This document shows, one piece after another, positions 11,998 through 23,680 of a DNA stretch of 64,000 nt; the stretch's first letter is position 1; each line of letters opens with the position of its first letter. The position numbers were made by a program, and so were the translations under genes. The notes beneath the pieces are model-generated. The model made no database searches and was not told the origin of the DNA. It worked only from the letters and a program-made list of their open reading frames with translations. Origin of the DNA: Coprinellus micaceus (taxonomy: Eukaryota > Basidiomycota > Agaricomycetes > Agaricales > Psathyrellaceae); NCBI GenBank assembly GCA_951394405.1, contig OX596342.1:992001-1056000 (forward strand), given 5' to 3'.

Positions 11998-13725
11998 TAG
12001 ACGCCGGACCCGCCGAAATGGTAATGCAAGCTGGGACCTGGGATACCCGGATCCTCCTGTTATCGGGATGGAAGAGAGCAGGCTTGGCAAAAGGACCTGT
12101 ACCCCCGAAATCTACACCTTATCCAGGTTCGAACTCGTCCCTCAAGCTCCGTAACCTCGATAACAGCCAGCCCCAGCCGGGCGCTTACCCATAAGAGCCG
12201 TGACTTGGTTTTGGGGTGCCCTCGTTTTGCCTCCATCCATGTTACCCAGCCTAAATTTGCTCTACCTCTCTCTCTACCTCTAGCTCCTCCAAACCTCTCT
12301 TCTCCCGTACCACGCCACACGTTCGACCACTAGCAGGCTCATGCGCGGATCCTTCTGTCCGCAAACTGGTAAACGCCATTTCCCGAGGCTTCTCCACTAC
12401 GTCAGAGCTGATAGTGCCCATGCTATGTATACCCATCCAATGGCCTCCTTTCCGGTACCCTGGGTTACGACACTCCCCCGTATTGCTGTGCCAGTAAACC
12501 CCCTCGTTATCGATCGAGGTACTTCCCTATTCTCTTCACATTGAATCATGTGTGCTCCTACGAAAGGATAAAGACACGCAAGCGCCCCCAATTTCCCGCA
12601 CTCTTTCCATGCTTTAGGCAAGTCCTCATCTGCCCTCATTCGTCATCGATATACACGGTGCACGCATGACCCTCAGGATCAAGTTCCTACAGCTACGGAG
12701 TTTACTCAAATCCCACATTCCACGCGGACGCGGGATCAGGAAAGGAATGAGGAGAACGGTAGACCTCGCTAGTCTCTTGGTTGCCTCTTTCCACCCCGCG
12801 ATGATGGTATGCCGTGGACCAAATGAGTGTGCGCCACTGCCATACCCCGAGGCTTTTGCGCCACCCCCAATTTACCGACCGGTTCGAACCACTTGGAGGC
12901 GCAGCTCAGCTACACATTGAGGAAGGTTAGAAACGAAAGAGGGGGTATGGGTGGGTAGTGCGCGAAGGGTATGGGAAGCGGGAGTGGCGCCAAGCTGGAA
13001 AGTGGAAGGAAAGAATAGAGTTTTTAGCGCCCGTACCAACTTGCAATGAATAGCGGAAGCTAGGTCGTCATAGACGCGTCCCGTTTGCCCATTGGAGGGT
13101 GAGCGAGATCACCGAGTTGTCCTTGGATGTGCGGAAATGCATTGGCCAAGGTTCTACTAAGGTTAGGTTGAGCCTTATCTGTGCTCGTAAGATGAAAACG
13201 GTGTTCCGGTATACTCGTGCGCATGGCTGAGAAGTTATTTACCCTCTTCTGAAGGTCCAGAACGAAGGATCCGCGGGCTTGAGTTAGGGGGTGAATGCTA
13301 TTGAACAGTCAGTCAGATAAGAAGAGATTCAATACAAATGCCAGGGACCAAAGGTGTTGACAGCTTGAATGCAGTCCAGGCCCCAGCTCCTTAGCGTTCG
13401 GTTTCGTTCTCCAAGAACGACATCGAACTCTAAGAACTAGTGGCTCAGTAGACGTCTCGTAATTGCTAGCTTAGGATACTTGCGGGGCCCAGAGATGGAC
13501 GACATTCCATCTATGGGCCGCGCAAGTACCGTATGCTATGCAGTGTTTCCGAAGTTGACGAGAGCAGGATCAGCAGCCAGAGCGAGGGAGAAGCGAAGGC
13601 AGTGGGAGTGAGAGGGAAACCAAAACAGTGAGCATTCCAATCCACTAGAAAGTACTTATAATGATACGATAAAGGGAACTGTCCAACCAACGCCAAGTGA
13701 CTAAATTGCGGCGGCCTGGGCTTCG
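11998..13725. other. intergenic, one imperfect inverted repeat
   Basis: About 1.7 kb with only short shadow frames. The one structured element I see is the inverted repeat at 13477-13528, listed separately. Confidence 0.45.
13477..13528. repeat. imperfect inverted repeat, 22-bp arms, 8-nt loop
   Basis: Arms 13477-13498 and 13507-13528 match in reverse complement at 20 of 22 positions, with an 8-nt spacer. It would fold into a strong hairpin if transcribed. It lies 3' of the F-box gene (minus strand), about 200 bp beyond its stop. I cannot say whether it is functional. Confidence 0.6.
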
Positions 13726-15474
13726 TCACCTGCGCACATGTTTACAGTCGCCACGGCCGTGGTGCACCACTGTTCCGTCGATTCTGACAGAAACTGCCGG
13801 AGACAGACCGTTAATTAGGTCCTGTCCCGTCCGTGCATCCTGTCTATCGATGATCTGCGTCATCCTGAGCTCACAGAGCGCAGGAAACAAGGTCGCCCAA
13901 GTGGAAAGCAGCTCGCCCAAGCTGGGCTCAACACCTTCGACGCCAACATCCTCCAGTGGACATAATAGCACTGGGTGGTGTGTCGTCCCAAGGTAGTGCA
14001 GGTGCACTACCCTCACTTGTGGTAAGCCAGAGATCCCCTCCTTCGCCACAGGTCTCCCAACTATATCCCTCACGATTGGTTCATGCATCTCCAACCAGCT
14101 CTTCAGCGCTACCGTCCCCCGTCTTTCGCAAGGTGGAGGGAATTCAAATACAAGGTTCGATATTGACTCCCTCTCCGGGCCAGCCAAAGACCTATACAGC
14201 CGCTGCAAATGTGACTGTTCACTCCTGCCCTCTCCTTTAACCTGCACCACGACCGTGGCCAGCCTGTTGAACGCCAACTCCAGATCGAGCATCCCTCTGA
14301 GGAAGGAAGCCGAGCCCTTGATGTTCTCCACCCCTTGCCCGATATCCATCGCCGCCCTCTGATGTTTACTCCGCTTCTTCACCATGATGATCGCATTCGA
14401 GACATCGAGCTTGGTGTCAAGGAAGTCGATTGAATTCAGGCTTTCATTGGTCTGGAGGACCTGGACGATGTCGCAGGTGCTGAACCCATATCCATGTGAA
14501 ATGGTAAGGCTAGTGAGTCGGGGGAGGTGAAGCTGGCGAAGGAGGGGAAGGCGCATCCGGCCTTGGTGGATGACGAGGTGAGTGAGGGGCATGTTATTCA
14601 CCCAGTCCAGGGCCCACTCCCCGAACAGCGAGCGCTGGAACAACCCCGGGTCGTTAATGATGAGCCTCTTTGTCGCATAGACAGTGGTACTCTTCTCCGG
14701 GGGAAATGGTTGTGGGAACGCCGTCTTCTTGGTCGTACCAGTGGGCGTGTTGTCAGGATGGGAGAGGGAGATTTTCGAAGGTGATTTGGCGAGTCTGAGC
14801 GACTTTGAACTCTGACGCCACTCGGCGGTTATCCGCCCGAGAAGGGGCGGGTCGAGGTTATATGGGACGCCACCGATGAACGTCACCCACGGGCTGAGCA
14901 CCTGGTAGTGGTTCGTGATCACAACGAAGTGGCATCGCTGCGCTACGACGTGTAGCAGGTTCGTGAATAGCCGCACCCAGGCCCAGTACCCGTTTTCGTA
15001 CCCGTAACGAAACTCGTGGATGGGCCAGTTGTTGGAGAAGTCGAGTTCGAGGTAGTCGATGATGGATATGCGGGCTATGAGCCGCCGGAGCTGCTCAACC
15101 TCCCGCACGAGTGTCCGAGGATCGTCCCCCGCACGCCATGTGAACGCTCGGATGGGGTTGTCGTAAAGGAGAAGCCGGAGTGCGGGGATTGCACTTGAGC
15201 AGTTTGAGCTGTGGAGGTGGATTTCATGGAAGGGATCCTCGACGCCATGTTGGTGGAGATGAGAGGTGAGGAGGCCGTAGTAGAGTTGGGTGCATGTCAG
15301 AGAGAGGTTGCATAGTGACCGTACACATCCGAGATGGCTTGCAATTTCGTAGACGATGTCCTCCGGCAAATCCAGGAATCGTAGCGTTGGCTCCTTGTTG
15401 TGGACGCGCTTTGGACGCTGGAGAAACGGGAATTTCTTGAACACCTTCCAGAGGTCGTGCATGGTGAAAGGCAA
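13726..15474 (-). CDS. F-box protein
   Basis: A single-exon gene of 582 residues. An F-box lies at about residues 33-70: L-D-L-P-E-D-I-V-Y-E-I-A-S-H-L-G followed by L-C-N-L-S-L-T-C-T-Q-L. This is the usual layout of agaricomycete F-box proteins, which dock to Skp1 in SCF ubiquitin ligases. The rest has scattered leucine-rich stretches (for example L-T-H-L-V-I-H and L-P-R-L-T-S-L-T-I) that may form irregular LRRs for substrate binding, but I see no regular repeat. The N-terminal 30 residues are basic. The substrate cannot be told from sequence. The start at 15474 is the first ATG of the frame; a second Met four codons later is equally possible. Confidence 0.8.
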   Translation of the reverse strand: MPFTMHDLWKVFKKFPFLQRPKRVHNKEPTLRFLDLPEDIVYEIASHLGCVRSLCNLSLTCTQLYYGLLTSHLHQHGVEDPFHEIHLHSSNCSSAIPALRLLLYDNPIRAFTWRAGDDPRTLVREVEQLRRLIARISIIDYLELDFSNNWPIHEFRYGYENGYWAWVRLFTNLLHVVAQRCHFVVITNHYQVLSPWVTFIGGVPYNLDPPLLGRITAEWRQSSKSLRLAKSPSKISLSHPDNTPTGTTKKTAFPQPFPPEKSTTVYATKRLIINDPGLFQRSLFGEWALDWVNNMPLTHLVIHQGRMRLPLLRQLHLPRLTSLTISHGYGFSTCDIVQVLQTNESLNSIDFLDTKLDVSNAIIMVKKRSKHQRAAMDIGQGVENIKGSASFLRGMLDLELAFNRLATVVVQVKGEGRSEQSHLQRLYRSLAGPERESISNLVFEFPPPCERRGTVALKSWLEMHEPIVRDIVGRPVAKEGISGLPQVRVVHLHYLGTTHHPVLLCPLEDVGVEGVEPSLGELLSTWATLFPALCELRMTQIIDRQDARTGQDLINGLSPAVSVRIDGTVVHHGRGDCKHVRR

Positions 15475-17050
15475 AAGGCAAGGATGGTAACAAGGTAGAG
15501 CAAAGCGAGCGTCGTCGTACTAAACCTTGTCACTCTCGATCAAGACGTGGAGCCATACCAAGTCCGCGGTAAAGCTTCTGGAGACAGTCGCAACCATTCA
15601 TAAGGCTTCGGTAAAACGCTGGGATGCGTAAGATTGGAATAGAACGTGAAGAATGAACCATGAGGACGCCAGAAGTACGTGTAGGCCCGGTACTTGTCCG
15701 GTTGGGCGAGAAGTAGCCAGAGAAGCCTTGATGAGAAGGCAACGCCGCAACGGTGCGAACATTTTGCGATGCTGCTTCCGGTCAGATTACGACTGACCTC
15801 ATTCAAATCTCCACAGAACATACGCCGAATCGCAGTCAACGAAAGATTCTGTCTGTACGCATCGCTGATATCAGTGATTCTCGGTATTGACTTTACCCCA
15901 GGGAGGGCGAGGTAGCACATACCGATGAAACCTCTCACGGTACGAGCGGAAATACAAAGCTTGGGCCCACTTCTCGCTATGGACTTATCTGAGCTTACCC
16001 ATAACATTACCTCCACTTCCTTCGACTACGCAGAAGCTAGAACGTATATCGTGGCCCGCATGGTTGCGCGGGGTTCGTATAAGCGTTTCAGAATGCGCCA
16101 GGTGATAGGCTGGCGCCAGGGCCTCTGAGGCTGGTCCCTTTGACAAAGTAATGGGAGAAGGAGCTGGCTAGGCTTTGGGTTATAATGAAGAGACATTTAG
16201 TCGTCAAATAGTCTAGACCAGTGAGAGGGGGCGTATGCTCAGCGCCAATTCCGTATTTGCACTTGTGTTTTCCACGTCCTTGGTGCTAACAAACACATGC
16301 ATGGTCCGTGCGCACTGGCGCCAGTATATAGCCTCGCCCACAGCCTTCCTGATTCCTTACCACTCTGGCCTTTTGGCTTAGATCAAGTGTAGTATCTGTT
16401 CTTAATAGTTTAACCACTATTATGAGGGCACCGCCCTCATTTTTGGTTATCTAATTTTTGCCGCCCCAGCTTTTCGAGCTCTGCTTGCAACTCGGGAACA
16501 CGATGACCTCGCTACTGCAGTACCGGCTTGTGTCGTCGGGGGATCCCTCCTTTCGGGGACCCTTCTCTTTGCTGAATTTCTATGGCGCGTCATGTCGACG
16601 CTGCAGTGGTATTCAGCAAATAGTTGGTCTTCCAAACTCTCGAGAATAAATTTTCAACTCTATGGCCTCTTTGAGGTGCGCTGGTCCGGGGGCTTGGAAT
16701 GGTACAAGGGGAAGAAGGTCGGTTAAGTGGGTAATTTTAGTGTCCGTCCGCGAGAGCGCAACACCGTTGGTTGAACTTCAGGCATGTAGGAGAGTGTCGC
16801 ATTCTAATAGATCGCACCCATGCAAATGTTTTTGATATATGTGAAGTCAACTTGGTCCGGGACTCAACATGTCGTTCTGCTTGTCGCATCGCTCAGTGTC
16901 TACACCGAAGTTGGATTGGGCAAACACGGTCGTCTATTTTGGATCCATGTAGTCGAGGGCGTTCATTGAAAGCCAGGGCCGATTCAAAATACAGCGAAGA
17001 TGGAAGAGATCTACAAAGCGAAAGATATCCACGGAAAATACCCTAGTCCA
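15475..17050. other. intergenic, one perfect short hairpin
   Basis: A minus-strand frame of 158 codons (15540-16016) lacks any motif and is not called. A perfect hairpin at 16422-16440 is listed separately. Nothing else stands out. Confidence 0.4.
16422..16440 (+). other. perfect 8-bp hairpin followed by a T run
   Basis: ATGAGGGC, a 3-nt loop ACC, then GCCCTCAT, followed by TTTTT overlapping the last base. It looks like a simple terminator or a small-RNA 3' end, but there is no Pol III box or gene upstream that I can recognise, so the role is open. Confidence 0.4.
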
Positions 17051-20000
17051 CTAATCCTCATCCGTCCCAAACCCCTCGTCGCTTGTCGCAGGGCGCGGAG
17101 GCTTCTTGTAATCATAGCCCAAGAAATTCATAACGCTGTTCGAATATCCGTCAGCATACCGTCTCCCCCCGCAGCCAGAGACAAAGCACTTACTAGATAG
17201 TTCCATCCGCACATCCTACCACAACCTCCTCGTGGCTCAACTGCATCGACATCGGGTTCTTCTCCGGGGTCGCCAGACCGGTGAACTTCTTCGGTATCTC
17301 CCCAAGCACACCTTTCACCCTTCCTTGGATAGTAGCGGCATCGCCGCCTGCAAGTGCAGCCCAAGAGCCCGAGAGCTCGGAGATATCTGAATTGATTTGG
17401 ACGCGTGGTTGAGGGTTGGGGCCTGTGGGCGCGAGGATGGCGCGGAGGTCTTCGTCCTCTTCCGAATCCGGATAGCCGCTCGAGCTGGGCGGGGAGGAGG
17501 TACCATTTGTGGGGTTGCCCTCCTTGTCGCGGTGTGTAGTGAGGAAGATCTGTCAAGGCAGCATCAGCCATGTCTAATCTTACGCAGATTAGCGGAAATA
17601 TATACCCTTCTGTCCGCTCCTGCCCTTGAACTAAACCTCGTCGCAGTCACAACGCGCCTCTTCAATGGGTCCACAGCACCCACCGCAACGTCCAGCGTCT
17701 CCACAATCGCGATCAACTTCGGTGGGGCAGTCAAGATCGCCGCCTGACCGAACCTCACTGAGAAGCTAGAGTTCAAACCCCTGGGGCTTGGGCTCAGCGG
17801 CGTTTGGGTGCCTGACCTCGGGCCCGTGCTGACGTTGAGACTGAGCCGTCCTTTGAATGAGCTCGGGGCGCGCTGAGGGGTCGCGGAGAAGGAGGTCGCG
17901 AGGGAGCTGCGACGACCGGGGGTAGAAATGGATGAGGTGGAGTACCCGAGGGAAGAGCCGGTGCGGCGGCGAGACACTGGCGGGGGCCCTTGGCTGGCGG
18001 AGAGCCCTGCGGAGACGGGGGATTGGGCGACCATGGGTTTGGAGTCGCCTTCTTGCCATTGGAGGTGCAGAATGACCGATTTGGTTGCGCACTGGAATCA
18101 TGGTTAGGCGTGGGCATTCACGGGAGGATGAATAGAGTTGCCTACAGTCATCTGAGTTCCCTTGGCGGCGAACCACTGCAACATGTCGTTCGGCGCCCGA
18201 CCAACGTTGAAGAGCTTCGAGTTCAACACTGGATCCCCAAGGCCCAGCTCCGAGAGTTTGAACTGCGAGATCATCTCTCTCTTCTCTGTGAAGCCACCAT
18301 TGAATAGCTGGTCGTCCAAAGACATAGAATATACTCACTGATGGAGAACACTCGAACAATACCGTCAATGGTGACGCCAACCACGCGTTCTCCCTGCTCT
18401 TCGGAGCCAGCGATAATCTGCACGCCTATATTCACAGTCGTCTGCTGGCCGAAGCGCACAATCTTGGTGCCGGCACGCCAGTCCCAGCAGACCAGAGCCT
18501 TGTCAGCTCCAGCCGAGACTAGGTTCTTGGAGGATAAAGCGACGGCCCGGATACCATTCAGATGTCCAGCAAGCTGCTGAAGCGGAGTGAAGGTAACCGA
18601 GGAGAAGAGGTGGACTCGTCTATGAACGGGTATCAGGGAAGGCGGGGCGGAGAAACTCTAACATGAAACCGAACTTACCCAACGTCATGAAACCCGACAA
18701 CGAAGACCTCTATGAATTTCCAAGTTTAGAATCAGCGACCCAACCCACAGAACGAGAAACCATGAACGCACCCTCCTCCGCCAAGAAGTCAACACAGCTA
18801 ACAGGCTTTTTCACCTGCAAGCACTTCTTCATCTCACCCGTTTCGATATCCCAGAACCTAATCGTCTCGTCGTAGCTTCCGCTGATAAGCCTCTTCCCGC
18901 GCAGGAGAAGAGTAGTGCAGAAGTTTGTGTGGCCATTGAGGAAGCGCACTGATTGGGGCAACCCGTTGTGGAAGTTGGACTCGCGGTGGTGGAGGCTTCG
19001 GTAAAGGGGCTCCCTGAAGCGAATTTAGGGTCGCAAGGGGCAGCAAGGATGAAGACGACATACCATCCTTCGGGCCTTGCAGGAGCTTTGACGGGGATGG
19101 GGTCATGTGCTGTGATGCGCAGGCAGTGGTACCTCCAGATCGCGGGGTGATGTACCGTTGCTTGCCATTTTTTGGAGACCTACGACGTTGACAAGGGAGT
19201 GGTTAGAAGCAAGACAGCGATAATGTAGCGGAGGGCGTACAGGTTCGATAGCGAGCAATTCCTTGACAGTAAGGTGCTTCAGAATCCGGACCGCGAGATC
19301 TGGAGCCAACTTTCCAAGGATATCGTAGGTCGATTTCATGTACTTCTCCAGCAGAAGAATCTGAAGTCGGATATCGCCAGGCAAGCAAGCTAAAGTCAGG
19401 TTAGTACTCGACACGCGATTCAGAGTTTTCGAGGGAGAAAGAACCTACAATCTAGTATGATCGCAATCCTAGGAGGCCCAAATGAGTAAGGGCGAGCCCG
19501 GAGAGAATTGGCAGTACTTACAGCCTCATTCTCTCCTCCCTCGAGAGACCACGTAACGCCTTTCTCACCTCGACTTCACTGAATGTTCCTTTGCCATCAC
19601 CCTTAATCACGCTTAAAAGGTTAATAGTGTCGTCGTCGTCGTCATCGTAGTCATCCCGATACCCTGCCCAGTAACCCTTCCGCTTCTTACCGCCACAGAC
19701 GCAGGGGCCATCCTCGTCGCCTCCCATGAGTTGGTACGCTGGAGGGGGCTCGGTAGTGGACCCACTATTGCGGAGCATGCGGACTTCGGCTTGCAGAGCG
19801 TGAAGCTGCGCGGCGGTTGAGGCTTGGGATTTCTCAAGGAGACGCTTGTAATGAAGCATTTTCTTCATGTGGATGGACATGACGTTTTCGAGTGCGTGCG
19901 ACATCTATAAGGAAGACAGTAAGCCAAAATGCTTAGATGACAGAGAGTGCTAGTGAATAACTGACATCCTCGTCGACATCTCCGTCGTTGGCATCCGTGA

Positions 20001-21054
20001 GCATCTCCATGGTCATGGCGTCGTCATCCCAGAAGCCACTACCATCGTCGGTGGCAACCGCCGTCCTGGTCCCGCCTGTACCGACCTTGCTAGGCAGGTC
20101 TGGAAGCTCAAACGAATCGAAGCTCTCGTCGAGAAGCGACATAGACCTATGATGGGTCTCGCTACCTCTCGGAGACATCTGTGAGCGGAGGACGATCCCT
20201 TTAGGCGACTTCACGGGGGTCGACTTGGGTGTCGTACCCCCGCTCGCTGTGCCCCTTTTCAAAGGCGTACTACTGTTCCCATTGACTTTCGAAGGGGTAT
20301 TGTTGATGGATGAATACCCGCTACCTGGCCGACTATTACTCTTTCCTTTCGCCTTTGGGCTGGGGGAGGTGAAGCTAATCATGGGCGAGTCTGTCGAGGC
20401 AGAGAGAAGAGACGCGGCGGAGGAAGAATTGGAGAGCAAAGATTTGCTCGGTGAAGTCAGAGCGGCGGAAATGGACTGGCGCCCACTTGGGGATGTCATT
20501 GAGGCAATCCTCTGACGGAGACGCGCGGGAGTGGAGGTGATGTGGGCAAGATCGTCGTCTTCGGTAGGGGAAGTGGTCTTGACGAGTTTCGAAGGTGATT
20601 TGACGTACATGGAGGTTGTGCGCGCGGTCCGCACAGAGCCAGTCACTGACGCTGTGGGTCCTGTAGACGTACGAAGGGCGCGGGAAGGTGGCGATGGTGT
20701 GACAGGGCCCCTGCCAGCAGTACCAGTGGACTGGCTACTGTCGAAACCCGAAAACGACTGAGGAGGCGCAGAGGTCCGCCTTGCGCTCGTGCTCTTTTGC
20801 AAACCGGAGATGGAAGATATCGACATTCTCTTCAACGCGGATGGCAGTTGAGACATAGGGGCTCCAGTCGAAGAGGTGTTTGAGTACGCCGAAGCGCGAA
20901 TAGTGCTGTTCCCGCTCGCTATCGAAGCATCTGACTCTGCTCTGGGCTTCGTGGATGCAATCCTGGACGATCCCAGCACTGATGATCTTGCACTGGTAGA
21001 TCGTGAAAGGCGCGAAGATGATTCTGAAGGCGCTGGTCGTGGTTTCGTTGCCAT
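17051..21054 (-). CDS. F-box/WD40-repeat protein with long Ser-rich N-terminus
   Basis: Twelve exons on the minus strand (19966-21054, 19522-19904, 19449-19468, 19241-19389, 19064-19179, 18772-19013, 18679-18709, 18339-18619, 18146-18285, 17606-18091, 17194-17549, 17051-17135) give 1125 residues with every junction in phase. Residues 1-363 are Ser/Thr/Pro-rich and probably disordered. About 370-410 is a likely coiled coil. About 498-555 holds the F-box ([13 protein letters not shown], then V-S-K-K-W). WD repeats follow from about 600 (G-H-T-N-F-C ... [19 protein letters not shown] ... D-K-A-L-V-C-W-D-W). A second Ser-rich insert sits within the propeller, and the protein ends in an acidic tail. 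This is the architecture of SCF substrate receptors. The 20-nt third exon and a TACTAAC branch site in the next intron join parts that otherwise look like two genes. It is divergent from the 4-TM gene. Confidence 0.88.
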
Positions 21055-21671
21055 CTCGCTGCTATGGGCTCGCCGACGTTTTGATCGCGTACGAGCTGGG
21101 TATAGTCGAGGTATCGGATATTCGCCTGCCGGGGTACAGGAGGCAACCTGGCTGTGTCTAACGCGTGTTCTGACCTCGCGGCCAGCGTCACAACGTCAAT
21201 TTGAAGCTCACTGTAAATGTGCAGCAGAACACGTCAGAGGAGGCTTGCAACCAGGCTCGCCCCGAACCTCACACTTCGAAAGCCGACCCTGAGCTTGCAA
21301 CCAGGGTTCCGTCGATGAATAGGCCAAAAGAAAGGGTATGTGGAGGTTGAACCTAGTTGACGTTGTTGAACAAAACAAGAAGGAAGTCAATCAATGGCAT
21401 TTCCTCCACGCGACGCGTTCGGCGTGGCGACCATCATGTTCGTCCTCATCATGATCGAATGTTATGATGCCGCCGAATTCCATCTTCCAGTATTATATAA
21501 AAAGGAAGACGAGCGAAGCTGGATCTTTAGCTGGACTATCACCCACCCAGGTCATCACTGAGGACGAGGAAGCTGTGCTTTCTCCCTTTTCCCAGTTTCT
21601 AGCAGGTCTTCTGGTCATTCTCTCGAGTTGATCTCGATTCTCGTCAACTTCAAGCGCTCAAGGTCGTTTCA
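21055..21671. promoter_or_regulatory. shared upstream region of divergent F-box/WD40 and 4-TM genes
   Basis: About 620 bp between divergent starts. A TATATAAAA-like stretch lies near 21494-21502, at a plausible distance from the plus-strand start if the leader is about 150 nt. Otherwise nothing is identifiable. Confidence 0.35.
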
Positions 21672-22500
21672 ATGGAGTCTTTCACCGCCTCTCGAAATGC
21701 TGCTTTCTCAGAATCGACGGAAACCGTCGTGTACAACCAGCCGGAGCCCAAGAAATGGTACACCTTCGGGTGTTTCCCCTCTCGCTGGGCTTTCCTCGTC
21801 CTGGCTGTCCTCCTCACAATGATGTCGCTGACATCCTTGGTGATGAGCTCGGTGCTGTACAGCAAGCTCTGTGAGTCATATCAGCCCTGCCAAGCCTCAA
21901 TAGTCTGACGACGGGATAGATATGGGCATCACCGAGTTCCAACGGATTGGAATTGTCCTGCACGTCGTCGTCTACGCCATCCTGCTAATCTTCTGTGGGT
22001 TTGGGTACGTCTGAATATCCATGCTGTCGTAGAATCACAGCCGAGCCCCATTTATAGGTTGTATTCGGTGATATTTAGGAACAGTCGGGTCGGTTCGTGG
22101 TTTTGCGTTATGGTCCTCAGCCAGATCCTCTTCGAAATCGTCTCCGGTGCCATTTGCCTGCATTTCCTGTTCAACGAGCCCCCGAATAATGACCTCGTCG
22201 GAGAACGCGCTCGGTGTCTCATAACAGCCGAAGCGTCTCCCAAGGACCTGTTCCTCAGAGAGCTGTGCCTGAGGACGCCTATTGCGCGAGTAGTTTGCCT
22301 CCTTCTCTTCTTACTCATATGGATCATCCAGATGTGTAAGTGCTCCACTCCATTTCCTTCAGGAGGTACTTACCGCCTTTGCAGTCACTCTTCACGCAGC
22401 CAACATGTACGTTGGAGAGCTTCAAGAAGAACAGTACATCAGTGAGGTCACTGGAAGGGGAAAGGACATCGAGGAGAACGTCGGGGTGTCGTGGAGGTAG
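21672..22500 (+). CDS. small four-TM membrane protein (MARVEL-like topology)
   Basis: Exons 21672-21870, 21920-22004, 22058-22335 and 22385-22500 give 225 residues. Four hydrophobic segments are clear: W-A-F-L-V-L-A-V-L-L-T region, I-G-I-V-L-H-V-V-V-Y region, F-C-V-M-V-L-S-Q-I-L-F region and V-V-C-L-L-L-F-L-L-I-W region. The loop between the third and fourth contains cysteines and acidic residues, and the C-terminal tail is acidic and polar. Size and spacing resemble MARVEL-type four-span proteins common in fungi, but I cannot assign a named family. The introns are 49-53 nt. No partner is suggested by the neighbours except the shared upstream region with the F-box/WD40 gene. Confidence 0.78.
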
Positions 22501-22576
22501 ATAGCGTTCAATGCAACGTCGATTCTTTGAAAAATAGCTGAGGGAAAGTAGTCGAAATTAGCGATAAGTTACGGCT

Positions 22577-22640
22577 CGCAAGGTAGCCTAATGGTTAAGC
22601 GCTGCAGAATTCTCGTTGAGGAAGCTATGCTATCCTTGCG
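22577..22640 (+). other. tRNA-like 64-nt element lacking a T arm
   Basis: CGCAAGG at 22577-22583 pairs perfectly with CCTTGCG at 22634-22640, one more T-A pair extends the stem, and directly inside lies TAGCCTAATGG, which fits the Pol III A box and D arm. No B box (GTTCRANNC) or T arm is present and the length is 64 nt, so it is not a normal nuclear tRNA gene. It may be a degenerate tRNA or a chance fold. Confidence 0.3.
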
Positions 22641-22704
22641 ATACCTGTCGCTGAGCGCTGATGGCCTCCGTCTTGCCTGCTTCCAACTTTCGCAACGCCT
22701 GCGT

Positions 22705-23680
22705 TCACCATGAGCGAATGTCCTTTTCGGTATAAGAGCAAATATTCACCTCGTTCGATGTATACTTTGGCCACTTGGCACGCGCCGCTCCTTTCCCATC
22801 GTTGGAGTCGGCGGAAACGACGAAGGAGATCCAGTAGTCTACCATGTGCTTGCTGGTGCCGTGTCACATGCGGAAGGCGGGAGGGTTCCGAAGGTGCACT
22901 CGATGACGGCGCCACGATGTACTAGTAGATAAGTCATATTACTGTCAGCATAGCGGCTTTGAAGTCAAGAAAGAGCACATAGTCACCTCCAAGTGCAGGT
23001 TCAGCGACCTGGGGCTGCGTGAACTGGTGAGCACAGATCCTTGGGTTCTGCTTTGCGGCAGTCTGCAGGAACAAACGGTGGGGGCCGTCGAACGCGATGC
23101 CTCCCAGAATCGAGCCGACTCTCTTGTACGAAGCCGGCAGTCCAAACAGCACGTTACCACTATCGTAAGGAGAGCCCCCATTGGGCTCCTTACTAACCCT
23201 AGGGCACAAGCTAAGGGCTTCGCCAATAGCGCCCTTGGACTTCCGCGAGTCCTTGAGGTCACTGATAATCCCGACCAGATATCCTTGATATCTTGGTCTG
23301 TCATATCCCTGGAGGGGTGAAGAAGGGTATTGAGTGCGAGAGGAAGGTACGTATAGTTGTCCGGAATCCATAGTGACTTGGTGGTGTTGGGCTTTAGCAA
23401 GATTAGCGCTCGTGCTTCCACTCCGCAACGAGTTTCCCCAAGGCGCCGTATCGGCGAAGGAGCTCTGCTATCAATTCAACTCCACGTAGCATTTCTGGGA
23501 GTTCAAGAATGCTGAAGCTATTTCTATCTGCAAGCCGCGGTACCCTTGGTATTGACATCCACCCCTTGTACGAGGAAGGTCACCGGCTATACTCCCTTGC
23601 CCTAGCATTCCAAACAATACCCTCTCACCTAGAGTCTGGTTCGCAAGAAGAGGCCTGTGTTCCCAACAGCTCACTGACCC
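22705..23680 (-). pseudogene. 3' fragment of a type-B carboxylesterase/lipase gene
   Basis: On the minus strand, pieces match the C-terminal half of fungal type-B carboxylesterases in the right order. A block G-S-P-Y-D-S-G ... F-G-L-P-A-S-Y-K-R comes first, then a block ending F-T-Q-P-Q-V-A-E-P-A-L-G-G. After a likely intron at about 22960-22995 come H-M-V-D-Y-W-I-S-F and N-D-G-K-G ... W-P-K-Y-T, with a stop at 22705. The pieces lie in different frames: the last block is cut from the previous one by a frame change and an in-frame TGA just upstream. The N-terminal half with the nucleophile serine is absent from the adjacent sequence. I take it as a truncated, decaying copy rather than a working gene. 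Confidence 0.5.

Noticed and set aside
12880..12900. GGTTCGAACC resembling a tRNA B box
   Set aside because: No acceptor stem, A box or anticodon arm at the right distances.
15540..16016. 158-codon minus-strand frame upstream of the F-box gene
   Set aside because: No similarity that I can name and no signal peptide or repeats; not enough support for a gene.
19103..19414. Separate F-box gene starting at 19414
   Set aside because: That ATG lies inside an intron with a TACTAAC branch site; splicing joins the exon smoothly to the upstream Ser-rich part as one gene.
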